In this document: positions 43,881-53,829 of the stretch, piece after piece
Position numbering within the stretch: position 1 is the stretch's first letter
Layout of the letters: every line of letters starts with the position of its first letter
Assembly (NCBI RefSeq): GCF_017315945.1
Contig: NZ_JAFLWI010000008.1
Location: 1 to 64,000 of the forward strand
From: Candidatus Enterococcus courvalinii
GTDB lineage: Bacteria > Bacillota > Bacilli > Lactobacillales > Enterococcaceae
Reading direction: 5' to 3'
Length of the DNA: 64,000 nt
Position numbers and translations under genes: made by a program
Notes under the pieces: generated by a model
The model's database searches: none
The model's input: the letters and a program-made list of their open reading frames with translations, nothing else
What the model was told of the DNA's origin: nothing

Positions 43881-44061
43881 TACTTTGAAAGAAGTATCTT
43901 AGATGAAAGGAGGCAACGATTCGTCACTATTAATGGATTTATGAACAAAAAGTATCATTTATTCGAGATATTATTTTTGTTCTGCCACTCTTTTTGATAA
44001 AATAACGATAGAACCAATATTACTTGATTCTAAAAAATGAAAAAGGGAAAGGAAGAAGAAA

Positions 44062-45582
44062 ATGGAACAAAAAAAGAAAAAATTTCAGATGCCGTCAGCG
44101 TATACGGTCTTATTCATTATCATTGCAATTATCGCTGTCCTTACTTGGTTCATTCCAGCTGGTCACTATAGTGTAGATGATGCAGGCAATATCATCGCTG
44201 GATCGTATCAACGAGTAAAACAAAATCCACAAGGTCTTTGGGATATTTTTATGGCACCAATCAATGGGATGTTGGGGGTTGAAGCAGGTGAGCTAACAAG
44301 TGCGACGCCAGCAGCTATTCCGATTTCATTCTTTATCTTGATCGTGGGTGGATTTTTAGGAATTATCAATAAAACGGGTGCATTAGATGCTGGAATCGCT
44401 TCTGTCGTTAAGAAATTTAAAGGCAAAGAAAAAATGTTGATTCCTGTTTTAATGATTTTATTCGCTTTAGGTGGTTCAACTTACGGAATGGCCGAAGAAA
44501 CAATTCCTTTTTATGCGTTACTAATTCCAGTTATGATGGCTGTTGGTTTTGATACTGTAGTAGCCGTTGCAATCGTTTTAGTTGGTTCACAAGTAGGTTG
44601 TTTGGCTTCGACAGTTAATCCGTTTGCCACTGGGGTAGCCTCACAAGCTGTTGGTATCTCTATGGGTGAGGGAATTGGCTTACGTTTCTTAATGTTTGTG
44701 ATCTTATTAGGTATTTCAATCGTTTATGTTTATCGTTATGCTTCAAAAATCGAAAAAGATCCAACCAAGTCTTTGGTTTATAACCAACGACAAGAAGACA
44801 TGAAACACTTCGATATCGAATCGATTGGCCGTCAAGAAACCATTACAAGCAAACAAAAATCTGTTAACATCTTATTCTTTATTACTTTTGGCATCATGAT
44901 CATCAGCTTGATTCCTTGGACAACGTTGAATGAAAACTTTACTATTTTTGAATCATTAACAAACTGGTTAACAGGTCTTCCTGTAATTGGTACAGTATTA
45001 GGGATTGACATGTTACCACTTGGTGACTGGTACTTCCCAGAAATCACTATGTTATTCCTAGTTATGGCAATCGTTGTTGCATTCACATACGGCATGAAGG
45101 AATCTGAATTCATTTCAGAATTCTTAGCTGGTGCATCAGACTTGATTGGTGTAGCAATCGTTGTTGCTGTTGCTCGTGGTATTCAAGTTGTTATGAACAA
45201 TGGGTTGATTACAGATACTATTTTACACTGGGGAGAACAAGGATTGAGCACATTATCTTCAAGCGTGTTCATCATTATCACGTTCATCTTCTATATTCCA
45301 ATGTCATTCTTGATTCCATCAACTTCCGGTTTAGCTGCGGCTACAATGGGAATCATGGGTCCTATGGGTGAGTTTGCTGGCGTAGGTAAAGACTTAGTTA
45401 TCACTGCTTATCAATCTGCTTCTGGATTGGTCAACTTGATTACTCCAACTTCTGCTATTGTTATGGGGGCGGTTGCGATCGCTCGTTTTGACATCTCAGT
45501 TTGGTGGAAATTTACCGGTAAGCTGATTGCTATTTTATTTGTAGCTATCTGTGTGATTCTCGGCGTTGCAGCAATGATTTAG
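44062..45582 (+). CDS. YfcC-family carrier (C4-dicarboxylate/amino-acid or peptide uptake)
   Basis: A 506-aa integral membrane protein with about 12 helices. The start (MPSAYTVLFIIIAIIAVLTWFIPAGHY) and ALGGSTYGMAEETIPFYALLIP are typical of the YfcC/DcuC-like superfamily. The pattern SQVGCLASTVNPFATG is a likely substrate-site re-entrant loop and is mirrored by the C-terminal SFLIPSTSGLAAATMGIMGP. Followed by pepV, so uptake of dipeptides or amino acids is suggested (inferred). ATG 44062 follows GGGAAAGGAAG. Confidence 0.85.
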   Translation: MEQKKKKFQMPSAYTVLFIIIAIIAVLTWFIPAGHYSVDDAGNIIAGSYQRVKQNPQGLWDIFMAPINGMLGVEAGELTSATPAAIPISFFILIVGGFLGIINKTGALDAGIASVVKKFKGKEKMLIPVLMILFALGGSTYGMAEETIPFYALLIPVMMAVGFDTVVAVAIVLVGSQVGCLASTVNPFATGVASQAVGISMGEGIGLRFLMFVILLGISIVYVYRYASKIEKDPTKSLVYNQRQEDMKHFDIESIGRQETITSKQKSVNILFFITFGIMIISLIPWTTLNENFTIFESLTNWLTGLPVIGTVLGIDMLPLGDWYFPEITMLFLVMAIVVAFTYGMKESEFISEFLAGASDLIGVAIVVAVARGIQVVMNNGLITDTILHWGEQGLSTLSSSVFIIITFIFYIPMSFLIPSTSGLAAATMGIMGPMGEFAGVGKDLVITAYQSASGLVNLITPTSAIVMGAVAIARFDISVWWKFTGKLIAILFVAICVILGVAAMI

Positions 45583-45657
45583 TTTTGCCTAGACAAAATG
45601 AGCGGAAACATCTATCATTGAATAATAAAGTAAACAAAGCTAACTGAGTTGGCTTTA

Positions 45658-45690
45658 AGAAGACTCGGTAGGCAAACTATCGGGTCTTTT
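45658..45690 (+). terminator. Imperfect hairpin before pepV
   Basis: The segment around aagactcggtag pairs with ctatcgggtctttt, followed by a T-rich stretch, 20 bases before the pepV ribosome site. It could partly terminate transcription between the carrier gene and pepV. Confidence 0.5.
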
Positions 45691-45712
45691 ATCTTATTAG
45701 GAGGTAAGCGTA

Positions 45713-47053
45713 ATGAAACAATTTGTTACAAAAGAACATCATGAACAAGCATTACAATCACTTAATGAACTAATCAGAATCCCTTCTGTATTAGATGAAG
45801 AGGATACTGGGAAAGGACATCCTTTCGGGACAAAAGTTGTTGAAGCATTAGATAAGGTTTTAGCAATCAGTGAAGAGTTAGGATTCCGTACATTCAAAGA
45901 CCCAGAAGGCTATTATGGTTATTCAGAAGTTGGTTCTGGTGATGAATTGTTTGGTATTTTGTGTCACATGGATGTTGTTCCTGCGGGGGATGAAAAAAAT
46001 TGGGATACAAAACCGTTTGATCCAACTGTAAAAGATGGTTGGTTGATTGGACGTGGATCACAAGATGATAAAGGACCATCGATCGCAGCAATGTATGCTG
46101 TCAAATCATTGATGGATGCTGGTATTGAGTTTAAAACACGAATTCGTTTTATTTTTGGGACAGATGAAGAAAACTTATGGCGCTGTTTAGATAAATACAA
46201 TGAAAAAGAAGAAGGAATCACACAAGGTTTTGCACCAGATGCTGAATTCCCATTGATTTACGCTGAAAAAGGATTACTACAAGCCTATCTAACAGGTCCT
46301 GGTACTACTGATTTTTCTGTGAAAGCAGGTGGTGCATTAAACGTGGTTCCTGATGCTGCTCCATATTCTGGTGAAAAATTAGAAGAAGTGAAAGAAGCAT
46401 TAAACAAACTTGGTTTTGATTTTGAAGATCATGGAGATTCAATTATTGTTCTTGGAAAAAGTATTCATGCGAAAGATGCACCGGAAGGCGTGAATGCTAT
46501 TTCACGTTTGTCTATGGCTTTAGCTGAAGTCTTCGATTTTGCACCAATTGATTTCTTAGGAAAATTGGTGAAAGAAAATGCAACTGGTGAACATGTTGTT
46601 GGAAAAACGAAAGATGAACAATCTGGCGAATTAACAATGAACTTTGCTAGCTTAGAAATCACACCAGAACAAACAAAAATTGGCGTGGACATGCGTATTC
46701 CCGTAACATTCAAAAAAGATGATCTGGTAGCAAAATTAACTGAAACAGCGAAGAAATATGAATTAACTTATGAAGATTTTGACTTCTTAGATTCGTTATA
46801 CGTGCCACTAGATAGTGAGTTAGTAAAAAATCTTTTGCAAACTTACCGTGACATTACTGGTGACATGACTGAACCATTTGTATCAGGTGGCGCAACTTTT
46901 GCTCGTACAATGAATCAATGTGTGGCATTTGGAGCGATGTTCCCAGATACACCAGATTTCATGCACCAAGCAAATGAACGTTGGGAATTAAGCAGCATGT
47001 ATAAAGCAATGGAAATTTATGCTGAAGCTGTTTATCGATTGTGTGCAAAATAA
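45713..47053 (+). CDS. pepV: Dipeptidase PepV (M20 metallopeptidase)
   Basis: A 446-aa di-zinc dipeptidase with broad specificity. Metal and catalytic motifs: CHMDVVPAGD (about residue 86), GRGSQDDKGP (about 118), FGTDEEN (about 153), PDAEFP (about 176) and a C-terminal His in FMHQANERWE. Lid domain with Asn/His ligands in between. ATG 45713 follows AGGAGG. It hydrolyses imported dipeptides in the cytosol, probably with the upstream carrier. Confidence 0.94.
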   Translation: MKQFVTKEHHEQALQSLNELIRIPSVLDEEDTGKGHPFGTKVVEALDKVLAISEELGFRTFKDPEGYYGYSEVGSGDELFGILCHMDVVPAGDEKNWDTKPFDPTVKDGWLIGRGSQDDKGPSIAAMYAVKSLMDAGIEFKTRIRFIFGTDEENLWRCLDKYNEKEEGITQGFAPDAEFPLIYAEKGLLQAYLTGPGTTDFSVKAGGALNVVPDAAPYSGEKLEEVKEALNKLGFDFEDHGDSIIVLGKSIHAKDAPEGVNAISRLSMALAEVFDFAPIDFLGKLVKENATGEHVVGKTKDEQSGELTMNFASLEITPEQTKIGVDMRIPVTFKKDDLVAKLTETAKKYELTYEDFDFLDSLYVPLDSELVKNLLQTYRDITGDMTEPFVSGGATFARTMNQCVAFGAMFPDTPDFMHQANERWELSSMYKAMEIYAEAVYRLCAK

Positions 47054-47122
47054 GTAGCTTGTGAGTAATCTTATAGAAACATCTTAATTCTATGAGAGGA
47101 AATTTTTGTACAATGTTTAATC

Positions 47123-47158
47123 AAAGAGGTGTGACGATGCTGTCACATCTCTTTTTTT
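47123..47158 (+). terminator. Terminator after pepV
   Basis: 13-bp stem aaagaggtgtgac (47123-47135) / gtcacatctcttt (47142-47154) with one G-U and a T-run. Confidence 0.88.
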
Positions 47159-47240
47159 GAAGCAATTAAGAAATTTCTTTCGTCATTTTTTTGAAATACA
47201 CGTATAATAAACTAAAAGATGATTGAAGGAGGATGGAAGC

Positions 47241-47981
47241 TTGAAAAAATTAGGGAAAATATTCTTAGGCATGCTGATTGTTTTAAGTTTGATTGGTATT
47301 GGAAGCTATTATTATTTAAAAGAAAATACTTATGAACCAAACCAAACAGCATTAACAACCAGTAAAAAAGCAATTGATAACAAGGAGTATCTTTTATTTG
47401 AAAGTCCAAAAAAGAAGCTTGCAAAACAACACCCAATCATTATTTTTTATCCAGGTGCTTTAGTTGAGCCAGCGAGTTACAGCGTTTGGGCAAGCAAACT
47501 TTCTGAAACTGGCTATGACGTGGCAATCGTCAAGATGCCACTTAATCTAGCGATACTAGATAAAAATCGCGCAGAAAAAGTGATTGAAGATTTTCCAGAT
47601 CGTACCTTTGTTTTTGGCGGTCATTCGCTTGGTGGAGTAATGAGTAGTCGGTATGCTTCTCAAAATGTGACAGATAAGAATAAAGGTATCTTTTTCTTAG
47701 CAAGTTATCCTGACAAAAATGGGACATTATCTCAGTCAAAAATCCCGGTACTTTCAATTACTGCATCAAAAGATCAAGTATTAAATCATGAAGCATATGA
47801 AGATGCTAAACAATATTTGCCTACGCAAACAAAGTACGTGGTGATTAATGGCGGAAACCATAGTGGGTTTGGTTCGTATGGGGAACAGAAAAAGGATGGA
47901 CAAGCCGAAATTACGAATGAGGATCAGCAAATTGTTCTTGTGAATACGATTGAAAATTGGTTAAAGCAAAATGGTTGGTAG
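47241..47981 (+). CDS. Membrane-anchored alpha/beta hydrolase
   Basis: 246 aa. A single N-terminal hydrophobic helix (about residues 8-23), then an alpha/beta-hydrolase domain. IIIFYPGALVEPASY holds the oxyanion region, GGHSLGG the Ser nucleophile (about residue 136), TASKDQV the Asp and GGNHSGFG the His. The fold is of dienelactone-hydrolase type and probably extracellular. The start TTG 47241 lies 7 bases after GGAGG; no ATG fits. Substrate unknown. Confidence 0.85.
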   Translation: MKKLGKIFLGMLIVLSLIGIGSYYYLKENTYEPNQTALTTSKKAIDNKEYLLFESPKKKLAKQHPIIIFYPGALVEPASYSVWASKLSETGYDVAIVKMPLNLAILDKNRAEKVIEDFPDRTFVFGGHSLGGVMSSRYASQNVTDKNKGIFFLASYPDKNGTLSQSKIPVLSITASKDQVLNHEAYEDAKQYLPTQTKYVVINGGNHSGFGSYGEQKKDGQAEITNEDQQIVLVNTIENWLKQNGW

Positions 47982-48009
47982 TTTGTTACTTTTGACCACT
48001 AGTAAATAA

Positions 48010-48090
48010 AAACGTGAGCCTAGCGAAACAGTTTAAAAAAGTAGCAATTGAGCTAACTTTTTTGAGAAGTTTCTGACTGGACTCACGTTT
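48010..48090. terminator. Large compound hairpin (hydrolase / ferredoxin)
   Basis: Outer stem aaacgtgag (48010-48018) / ctcacgttt (48082-48090), with an inner imperfect stem aaaaaagtagc / gctaactttttt. It spans about 80 nt between convergent genes, similar in layout to the element at 9032-9116. Confidence 0.6.
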
Positions 48091-48094
48091 ATTT

Positions 48095-48113
48095 TGAGCA
48101 AAATTTTTGCTCA
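48095..48113 (-). terminator. Possible terminator of the ferredoxin gene
   Basis: Stem tgagcaaaa / ttttgctca (48095-48113), downstream of the leftward ferredoxin gene. In that direction an AT-rich but not pure T stretch follows. Confidence 0.45.
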
Positions 48114-48176
48114 TTCTATCTTGATAGACAAATCTTTCTATAAAATTCATAATTGATTTGTCGAAGGAATGATAAA

Positions 48177-48398
48177 TTATGTTTGTTCTTCCAATAGTAT
48201 TGCTCGAACGGGACACTTCTGATAGGCTTTCTTTACATGCTCAGTTTCTGCTTCGGTGACGAATTGTTGATGTGCTTCTGGTTCTTGTGCAAAGAGCACG
48301 ATTCCTTCTTCATCGTAATCAAAAATATCAGGAGCCTCAATTTGACAAAGGCCGCAAGCGATACAACGTTCGGGTACAAGTTTACATAATAATGACAT
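48177..48398 (-). CDS. fer: Ferredoxin, 4Fe-4S
   Basis: 73 aa. A single [4Fe-4S] set: CIACGLCQ near residue 12 and a distal Cys in YQKCPVRAI. ATG 48398 follows AGGATGG; the longer reading from 48470 runs into the divergent ypbB gene. Low-potential electron carrier. In Bacillus fer is likewise next to ypbB and recQ/recS. Confidence 0.92.
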   Translation of the reverse strand: MSLLCKLVPERCIACGLCQIEAPDIFDYDEEGIVLFAQEPEAHQQFVTEAETEHVKKAYQKCPVRAILLEEQT

Positions 48399-48429
48399 TT
48401 TTAACCATCCTAACTTAAGGAGAATTGCT

Positions 48430-49464
48430 ATGCTTTTATTTATTCTATCTTTATTTCCCTCAAGAAACAAGTTGAGGATCAGTTCTTTTTATCAATTATT
48501 GACAGGCAAAAAAACAACCTCCGTATTGATTTTTGGGTTTTTAAATGAATTGTTGCCGGCCCACAACAGTTTACCAGAACTAACTCAGAAAACCTATCAA
48601 GAACGATTAACTGAGTTAGAAAAATCCGGTTTGATTCAGATTGAAGAAAATGAAGTTTTCTTGACATCTAAAGGGAGAGAACGCCAAAAAAAATTGAATG
48701 TCTTGTATCCAGATTTACATTTTGAGCGCTATGGTAGAAATTGGGAAGAGGCCTGGCGATTGGTAAAATTCGCTATTCAAGTCGTTTCTCATTTAAATGC
48801 GCATCAGTCAGAGTATTTACCAACAGAAACTAGCCCATTTTATACCACTAGAATCAAATCGTGGCTAGCTCATAGTGGCCGTTCAAAAGAACAGTTAGCT
48901 GATACTTTTTATCATGAATTATCGACTTGTTTAGGTAAGTTAACAAAGGAACAAGCTAATTTATTAGCCAATCAGTTTTCTGGGTATGAACAAATCGGGT
49001 TACTGCCCTATCAACTAATTGAGCCAAGTGAAGATGAAACGACAGTCTATTTGCAACAGGCACAAGCTGTTCACGCTTTTTTCAACCAATTGCAACAGTT
49101 TCCAGATTTTTTATTCAGTCAGTTGTTGTTACCTATTTTAGAACAAAATTACAATCAAAGTATGCTAATCACGCGACAACTTTTTCTGCAAGGGTATTCT
49201 CTCTCTGAAATCATGGTACGCCGTCATTTGAAAAAAGGGACAATAACGGATCATTTAGTTGAATGGGCATTGTTCTTAGACGATTTTCCATTTGACCAGC
49301 TGATTTCGAAAGAGACGAACCAATTATTAGCTAGTCAAACAACACCTGTCCAAACTTGGCGTTATCAAGAGGTAAACAAAATGGGTACACTTGATTATGG
49401 TGAATTTCGTTTTTACCAAATACGAGCTTTAAAAGGAGGCCGAAAAGATGAATTTAACAGCTGA
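48430..49464 (+). CDS. YpbB-like helix-turn-helix protein
   Basis: 344 aa. An N-terminal helical region (SFYQLLTGKKTTSVLIFGFLNELL), and a C-terminal helix-turn-helix (about 255-290, QGYSLSEIMVRRHLKKGTITDHLVEW), the type found in YpbB and at the ends of some RecQ helicases. ATG 48430 follows AAGGAGA. It overlaps recQ by 17 bases, so the two probably act together in DNA repair (inferred). Confidence 0.82.
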   Translation: MLLFILSLFPSRNKLRISSFYQLLTGKKTTSVLIFGFLNELLPAHNSLPELTQKTYQERLTELEKSGLIQIEENEVFLTSKGRERQKKLNVLYPDLHFERYGRNWEEAWRLVKFAIQVVSHLNAHQSEYLPTETSPFYTTRIKSWLAHSGRSKEQLADTFYHELSTCLGKLTKEQANLLANQFSGYEQIGLLPYQLIEPSEDETTVYLQQAQAVHAFFNQLQQFPDFLFSQLLLPILEQNYNQSMLITRQLFLQGYSLSEIMVRRHLKKGTITDHLVEWALFLDDFPFDQLISKETNQLLASQTTPVQTWRYQEVNKMGTLDYGEFRFYQIRALKGGRKDEFNS

Positions 49465-50857
49465 GTTAAAACGTTATTTTGGCTTTTCAACTTTTCGCCC
49501 AGGTCAAGAGGAAATTATTCAAACATTGCTGAACAAAGACGATGTATTAGCTGTTCTGCCAACGGGTAATGGGAAAAGTTTATGTTACCAGTTAACAGGT
49601 TATCTATCCGAAGGGTTGGTCGTTGTGGTTTCACCATTGCTATCACTAATGGAAGATCAAGTTATGCAGTTGCAAAAAATGGGCGAAAAAAGAGTTGTGG
49701 CCTTTAATAGTTTACTGACCTTTTCAGAACGCAAATATGTTATGGATCATTTATCTCAATATAAATTTTTATTCTTAAGTCCGGAAATGTTATTGCAATC
49801 AGAAATGTTAACTCAATTAAAAAAGCAAAAAATCGGACTTTTCGTTGTTGATGAGGCACATTGTGTTTCACAATGGGGCATCGATTTTCGCCCGGAATAT
49901 CAACGTTTGGGCGAAGTAAGAACACAATTGGCAATTCCAGTGACCTTGGCGCTTACAGCTACAGCAACAAGTGCAGTCCAACGAGATATAGAAACGGTTT
50001 TATTTACGAATAAACCTAAAATCGTTAAGCATTCAGTGAATCGAGAAAACATAGCTCTATTTGTCAGGGAAACGACTCAAAAGACGGAAGAGTTAGAGTC
50101 GATTATGAAAGAAATCAATGGTGCGACCATCATTTACTGTGCAACGAAAAAAGAGGTGGAACGTTTATATACAGAATTGCGTGGTCGATTCTCTATTGGC
50201 TACTATCATGGTGGTCTAGATGCGAGCCAAAGACGCCAATTACAGCAACAATTTTCTCAAAATCAATTGCAATTTTTAATTGCAACAAACGCATTTGGCA
50301 TGGGAGTAGACAAAGCAGATATTCGTTATGTTATCCATTATGATTTGCCAGATAGTTTGGAAAATTATGTGCAAGAAATCGGACGAGCTGGTCGTGATCA
50401 AAAGCCAAGTACAGCCATTTTGTTGTACCAAACGGGAGATGAAGCGATACATCATTTTTTTAATCAATTAGCGAAAGAGCAACGTCAAGGATTTGAAGTT
50501 TATTTAGCACATCAGCAAGAGCTAGAACGACCCTCTGATGAACTTCAACAAAAATGGTTAGAAATTGTCAAAACAACAAATCAACCAGATCGATGGATGG
50601 AAAAATTAAAGCTTCAAGAAAAAGAGAAACAGTTTCGTTTGTACCAAATGTTACGATATATCCATGCAACTACCTGTCGCAGAGAATTTATTTTGAACTA
50701 TTTTGGCGAAAAATTGACAGCGAAACCAAAAAATTGTTGTGATTTTGACGAAGCAGCATGGTTTCTTTCAGCGGAAACAAAAGTAAGAACAAGTCATTTT
50801 GAGAATAACTGGGAAGAGATTTTACTAAATTTATTTAAAAAAAACGTAGAGGGATAA
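49448..50857 (+). CDS. recQ: RecQ-family DNA helicase (short form)
   Basis: A 469-aa superfamily-2 helicase. Motif 0 and I: FGFSTFRPGQEEII, LPTGNGKSLCYQ. II: VVDEAHCVSQWGIDFRPEY. III: ALTATAT. VI: QEIGRAGRDQ. A short zinc-binding tail (CRREFILNYFGE ... NCCDFD) is present, but there is no full RQC/HRDC region, as in Bacillus RecS. The preceding gene's HTH may supply the missing part. ATG 49448 follows AAAGGAGG inside ypbB. Confidence 0.93.
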   Translation: MNLTAELKRYFGFSTFRPGQEEIIQTLLNKDDVLAVLPTGNGKSLCYQLTGYLSEGLVVVVSPLLSLMEDQVMQLQKMGEKRVVAFNSLLTFSERKYVMDHLSQYKFLFLSPEMLLQSEMLTQLKKQKIGLFVVDEAHCVSQWGIDFRPEYQRLGEVRTQLAIPVTLALTATATSAVQRDIETVLFTNKPKIVKHSVNRENIALFVRETTQKTEELESIMKEINGATIIYCATKKEVERLYTELRGRFSIGYYHGGLDASQRRQLQQQFSQNQLQFLIATNAFGMGVDKADIRYVIHYDLPDSLENYVQEIGRAGRDQKPSTAILLYQTGDEAIHHFFNQLAKEQRQGFEVYLAHQQELERPSDELQQKWLEIVKTTNQPDRWMEKLKLQEKEKQFRLYQMLRYIHATTCRREFILNYFGEKLTAKPKNCCDFDEAAWFLSAETKVRTSHFENNWEEILLNLFKKNVEG

Positions 50858-50923
50858 TTTTTTTCGGCATGGCCCATTTTCCTATGGTATAATACTCACG
50901 AAAGAATTTAGGAGGTAGCAAAG

Positions 50924-51541
50924 GTGAGCAGAAAAGATAGACATCAATCATCAGAAAATAACGAAACACAAGAACCATGGGAGCAACCGATTTATGATAC
51001 TGAAGATGAAAATTCTTCAAGAAGCTCTCAAAGACAGCAAAAGAAAGGAAACACTGTTTTCTTATCACTCTTTTTGTTTTTATTAGTACTTTGTATCGCA
51101 ATCCCGGCAGGAGCTTACTTCTGGATTAGAAATGGTTCAAGTAATAACGCAGCAAGTTCGTCTTCAACATCGACAACTTCATCAATCGTTGAAAGTTCAA
51201 CCATGAGTTCAAAAGAAGAGTCAACAACCGTTTCTTCAACTGCTGAAACAGTTCAAAGCTCTGAAACTGTAGAATCAAGTATCGCTGAACCAGAGACTTC
51301 AAGTTCAGTTGCACCAGTTATACCACCAGCTTCAAGTGAAACAGTCCCACAAGAAACAGAAACAACACCTTCTTCATCAACAGAAGCAGCGGCTGGTTCA
51401 ACGACAGTTGTTCAAGCAGGTGAAGGACCAAAACAAGTAGCTGAACGTGCTGGAATCACGATTGATCAATTATTCCAATTAAATGGAATGGATCCAAATA
51501 ATTATATGTTATATCCTGGACAAGAATTACGAGTGAAATAA
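50924..51541 (+). CDS. Membrane-anchored LysM-domain protein
   Basis: 205 aa. A charged cytoplasmic N-terminus (about 1-43), one membrane helix (about 45-68), a long Ser/Thr/Glu-rich extracellular stalk (about 70-155), and one C-terminal LysM domain (QVAERAGITIDQLFQLNG ... YPGQELRVK) that binds peptidoglycan. Resembles YpbE, encoded at the same place after recS in Bacillus. The start is GTG 50924 with AGGAGG 9 bases upstream. Confidence 0.9.
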   Translation: MSRKDRHQSSENNETQEPWEQPIYDTEDENSSRSSQRQQKKGNTVFLSLFLFLLVLCIAIPAGAYFWIRNGSSNNAASSSSTSTTSSIVESSTMSSKEESTTVSSTAETVQSSETVESSIAEPETSSSVAPVIPPASSETVPQETETTPSSSTEAAAGSTTVVQAGEGPKQVAERAGITIDQLFQLNGMDPNNYMLYPGQELRVK

Positions 51542-51545
51542 TGTG

Positions 51546-51569
51546 AGCCGCATTTTGCGGCTTTTTTTT
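51546..51569 (+). terminator. Terminator before cmk
   Basis: Stem agccgca (51546-51552) / tgcggct (51556-51562) and eight T, right after the LysM gene stop. The cmk ribosome site follows immediately, so cmk needs read-through or a promoter not seen here. Confidence 0.85.
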
Positions 51570-51582
51570 GAGGAGCGTTTTT

Positions 51583-52260
51583 ATGACAAAGATTAGTATT
51601 GCAATTGATGGGCCGGCTTCTTCTGGCAAAAGTACTGTAGCAAAAATTTTAGCAAAAGATTTTCAATATATTTACACCGACACAGGAGCTATGTACCGAG
51701 CAGTGACGTATTTGGCAATCAAGCATCAAATTCCTTTTGCTGACGAAGCTGGATTAGTTACTTTGATTAAAGAAAATCCGATTTCTTTCCAACAACAAGC
51801 AGATGGTCAGCATGTGTTTGTTTCAGGACAAGATGTGACAGCTGAAATTCGACAACCAAATGTGACAAAAGCTGTTTCAGAAGTTTCTGCACACGGAAAA
51901 GTCCGAGAAGAGCTTGTTGCTATTCAACAACAAATTGGTGAAGATGGTGGCGTGGTAATGGATGGGCGTGATATTGGCACAGCCGTTCTACCCCATGCAG
52001 AAATCAAAATCTTTTTAGTAGCAAGTGTTTCTGAACGAGCACAACGCCGTTATAAAGAAAATCAAGAAAAAGGAATCCCAACTGACTTAGAAACCCTAAC
52101 AAAAGAAATTCAAGAGCGTGATCATTATGATTCCACACGTGAAATTTCTCCGTTGAAACAAGCAGAAGATGCAGTACGAATTGATACAACGGGAAAATCT
52201 ATTTTAGAGGTGGTAGCAATGATTAAAGAAGTTGTTTCCGAAAAAGGCTATCAATTATAA
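51583..52260 (+). CDS. cmk: Cytidylate kinase
   Basis: A 225-aa (d)CMP kinase. P-loop [11 protein letters not shown] (about residues 6-16), [21 protein letters not shown] and the lid [16 protein letters not shown] 51583 follows GAGGAG; ATG 51568 is not preceded by a site. Upstream of rpsA as in most Firmicutes. Confidence 0.96.
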   Translation: MTKISIAIDGPASSGKSTVAKILAKDFQYIYTDTGAMYRAVTYLAIKHQIPFADEAGLVTLIKENPISFQQQADGQHVFVSGQDVTAEIRQPNVTKAVSEVSAHGKVREELVAIQQQIGEDGGVVMDGRDIGTAVLPHAEIKIFLVASVSERAQRRYKENQEKGIPTDLETLTKEIQERDHYDSTREISPLKQAEDAVRIDTTGKSILEVVAMIKEVVSEKGYQL

Positions 52261-52408
52261 GTATTGGTTGGAAAAAACGATGAAATGAGCGGAAAGTCGA
52301 GAATTTTCAAATAAACCGGGCGAAATCGCTTTATTTTTTTTTAAGAATCAATTAAACTTAAATTAGTACCGTACTTACGGCATAATGTTGGTTAGGAGGA
52401 CAAGTGTT

Positions 52409-53641
52409 ATGACAGAATTTGATCAAAATCAAGCAGATAGCAATCAGTCAATGGAAGATGCAATGAAGAGCGTTCAAGAAGTTAGTGTTGGCGATGTAGT
52501 TAAAGGTGAAGTTTTAGCTATTGAAGACAAACAAGTAATTGTTGGAATTGAAGGTGCTGGCGTTGAAGGTGTCGTTCCAGCAAAAGAATTATCGACATTA
52601 CCTGTAGATGACATTGATGAGCTTGTTCATGTCGGCGATCTTTTAGACTTAGTTGTTATTAGTACAATTGGTAAAGATAAAGAAAACGGAAGTTATTTAT
52701 TATCAAAACGCCGTTTAGATGCAAAAAAAGTTTGGGAAGATATCGAGAAAGATTTCCAAGCTGGTAAAATTATCGAAGCACCAGTAACAAACGTAGTTAA
52801 AGGTGGCTTAGTTGTTGATGTTGGCGTACGTGGATTTGTACCTGCATCAATGGTTGAAGATCACTTTGTAGCTGATTTTTCAGATTATAAAGGTCAAACG
52901 TTGAGCTTCAAGATTATTGAAATCGAACCATCAGAAAATCGCTTGATTCTTTCTCATAAAGCAGTGGTTGAATCTGAAAAAGAAGAAAAGAAAAAAGAAG
53001 TGTTAACTGCTATTCATGAAGGTGATGTCATTGAAGGACGTGTTGCACGTTTGACTGACTTTGGTGCCTTTGTTGACTTAGGCGGAATTGACGGACTTGT
53101 TCACGTTTCAGAAATTTCTCATGGTCACGTAGCAAAACCAAGTGATGCATTAGCTGTTGGGGATGAAGTAAACGTAAAAGTTTTATCAATCAACCCTGAA
53201 CAAGAACGTGTATCACTATCAATCAAAGATACATTGCCTGGACCTTGGACAGACATTGAAGCAAAAGCACCAGTTGGAGCTGTTTTAGAAGGCACAGTTA
53301 AACGACTAACAAGTTTTGGCGCTTTCGTAGAAGTTTTCCCTGGGGTAGAAGGTCTTGTTCATATTTCTCAAATTTCACATAAACATATTGCGACACCTCA
53401 TGAAGTACTTCAAGAAGGTCAAACAGTTGATGTGAAAGTGTTAGAGGTTAATCCAGATGAACATCGGATTGCTTTAAGTATCAAAGCCTTGGAAGAAAAA
53501 CCTGCTTCTGAAGAAGAACCAAAAAATATTGAATCCTATGAATTGCCAGAAGAAAATACTGGATTCACAATGGGTGATATTTTAGGCGATGCGTTAAAAG
53601 AAGAAGTGGAAGAAACAACAGGCGACGAATCAGATAAATAA
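52409..53641 (+). CDS. rpsA: 30S ribosomal protein S1
   Basis: 410 aa with four S1 RNA-binding repeats, clearest as GDVVKGEVLAIEDKQVIVG, APVTNVVKGGLVVDVGVRGFVPAS, GDVIEGRVARLTDFGAFVDL and GTVKRLTSFGAFVEVFPGVEGLVH, with an acidic C-terminus. This is the shorter Gram-positive form of S1. ATG 52409 follows AGGAGG; 52385 is rejected as lying before the site. 148 bases after cmk. Confidence 0.94.
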   Translation: MTEFDQNQADSNQSMEDAMKSVQEVSVGDVVKGEVLAIEDKQVIVGIEGAGVEGVVPAKELSTLPVDDIDELVHVGDLLDLVVISTIGKDKENGSYLLSKRRLDAKKVWEDIEKDFQAGKIIEAPVTNVVKGGLVVDVGVRGFVPASMVEDHFVADFSDYKGQTLSFKIIEIEPSENRLILSHKAVVESEKEEKKKEVLTAIHEGDVIEGRVARLTDFGAFVDLGGIDGLVHVSEISHGHVAKPSDALAVGDEVNVKVLSINPEQERVSLSIKDTLPGPWTDIEAKAPVGAVLEGTVKRLTSFGAFVEVFPGVEGLVHISQISHKHIATPHEVLQEGQTVDVKVLEVNPDEHRIALSIKALEEKPASEEEPKNIESYELPEENTGFTMGDILGDALKEEVEETTGDESDK

Positions 53642-53660
53642 TTAAGTAACGTCAGTTTAT

Positions 53661-53706
53661 GACTGGGACGAAAGTGAAAGCTTTTGTCTTGGTCTTATTT
53701 TTTTCG
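53661..53706 (+). terminator. Terminator after rpsA
   Basis: Stem gactgggacgaaag / cttttgtcttggtc with several G-U pairs and a T-rich run. Confidence 0.75.
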
Positions 53707-53829
53707 TTATTGATTACAGATAATCAAGAAAAATGTAAAATAGTTGGAGGAATTGAATAACTAAGCTTGAAAGTTTGGGGTTCATTCGTTAAACTAAGTA
53801 GGATTGGAAACTTGTGAGGAGGAAAAAAT

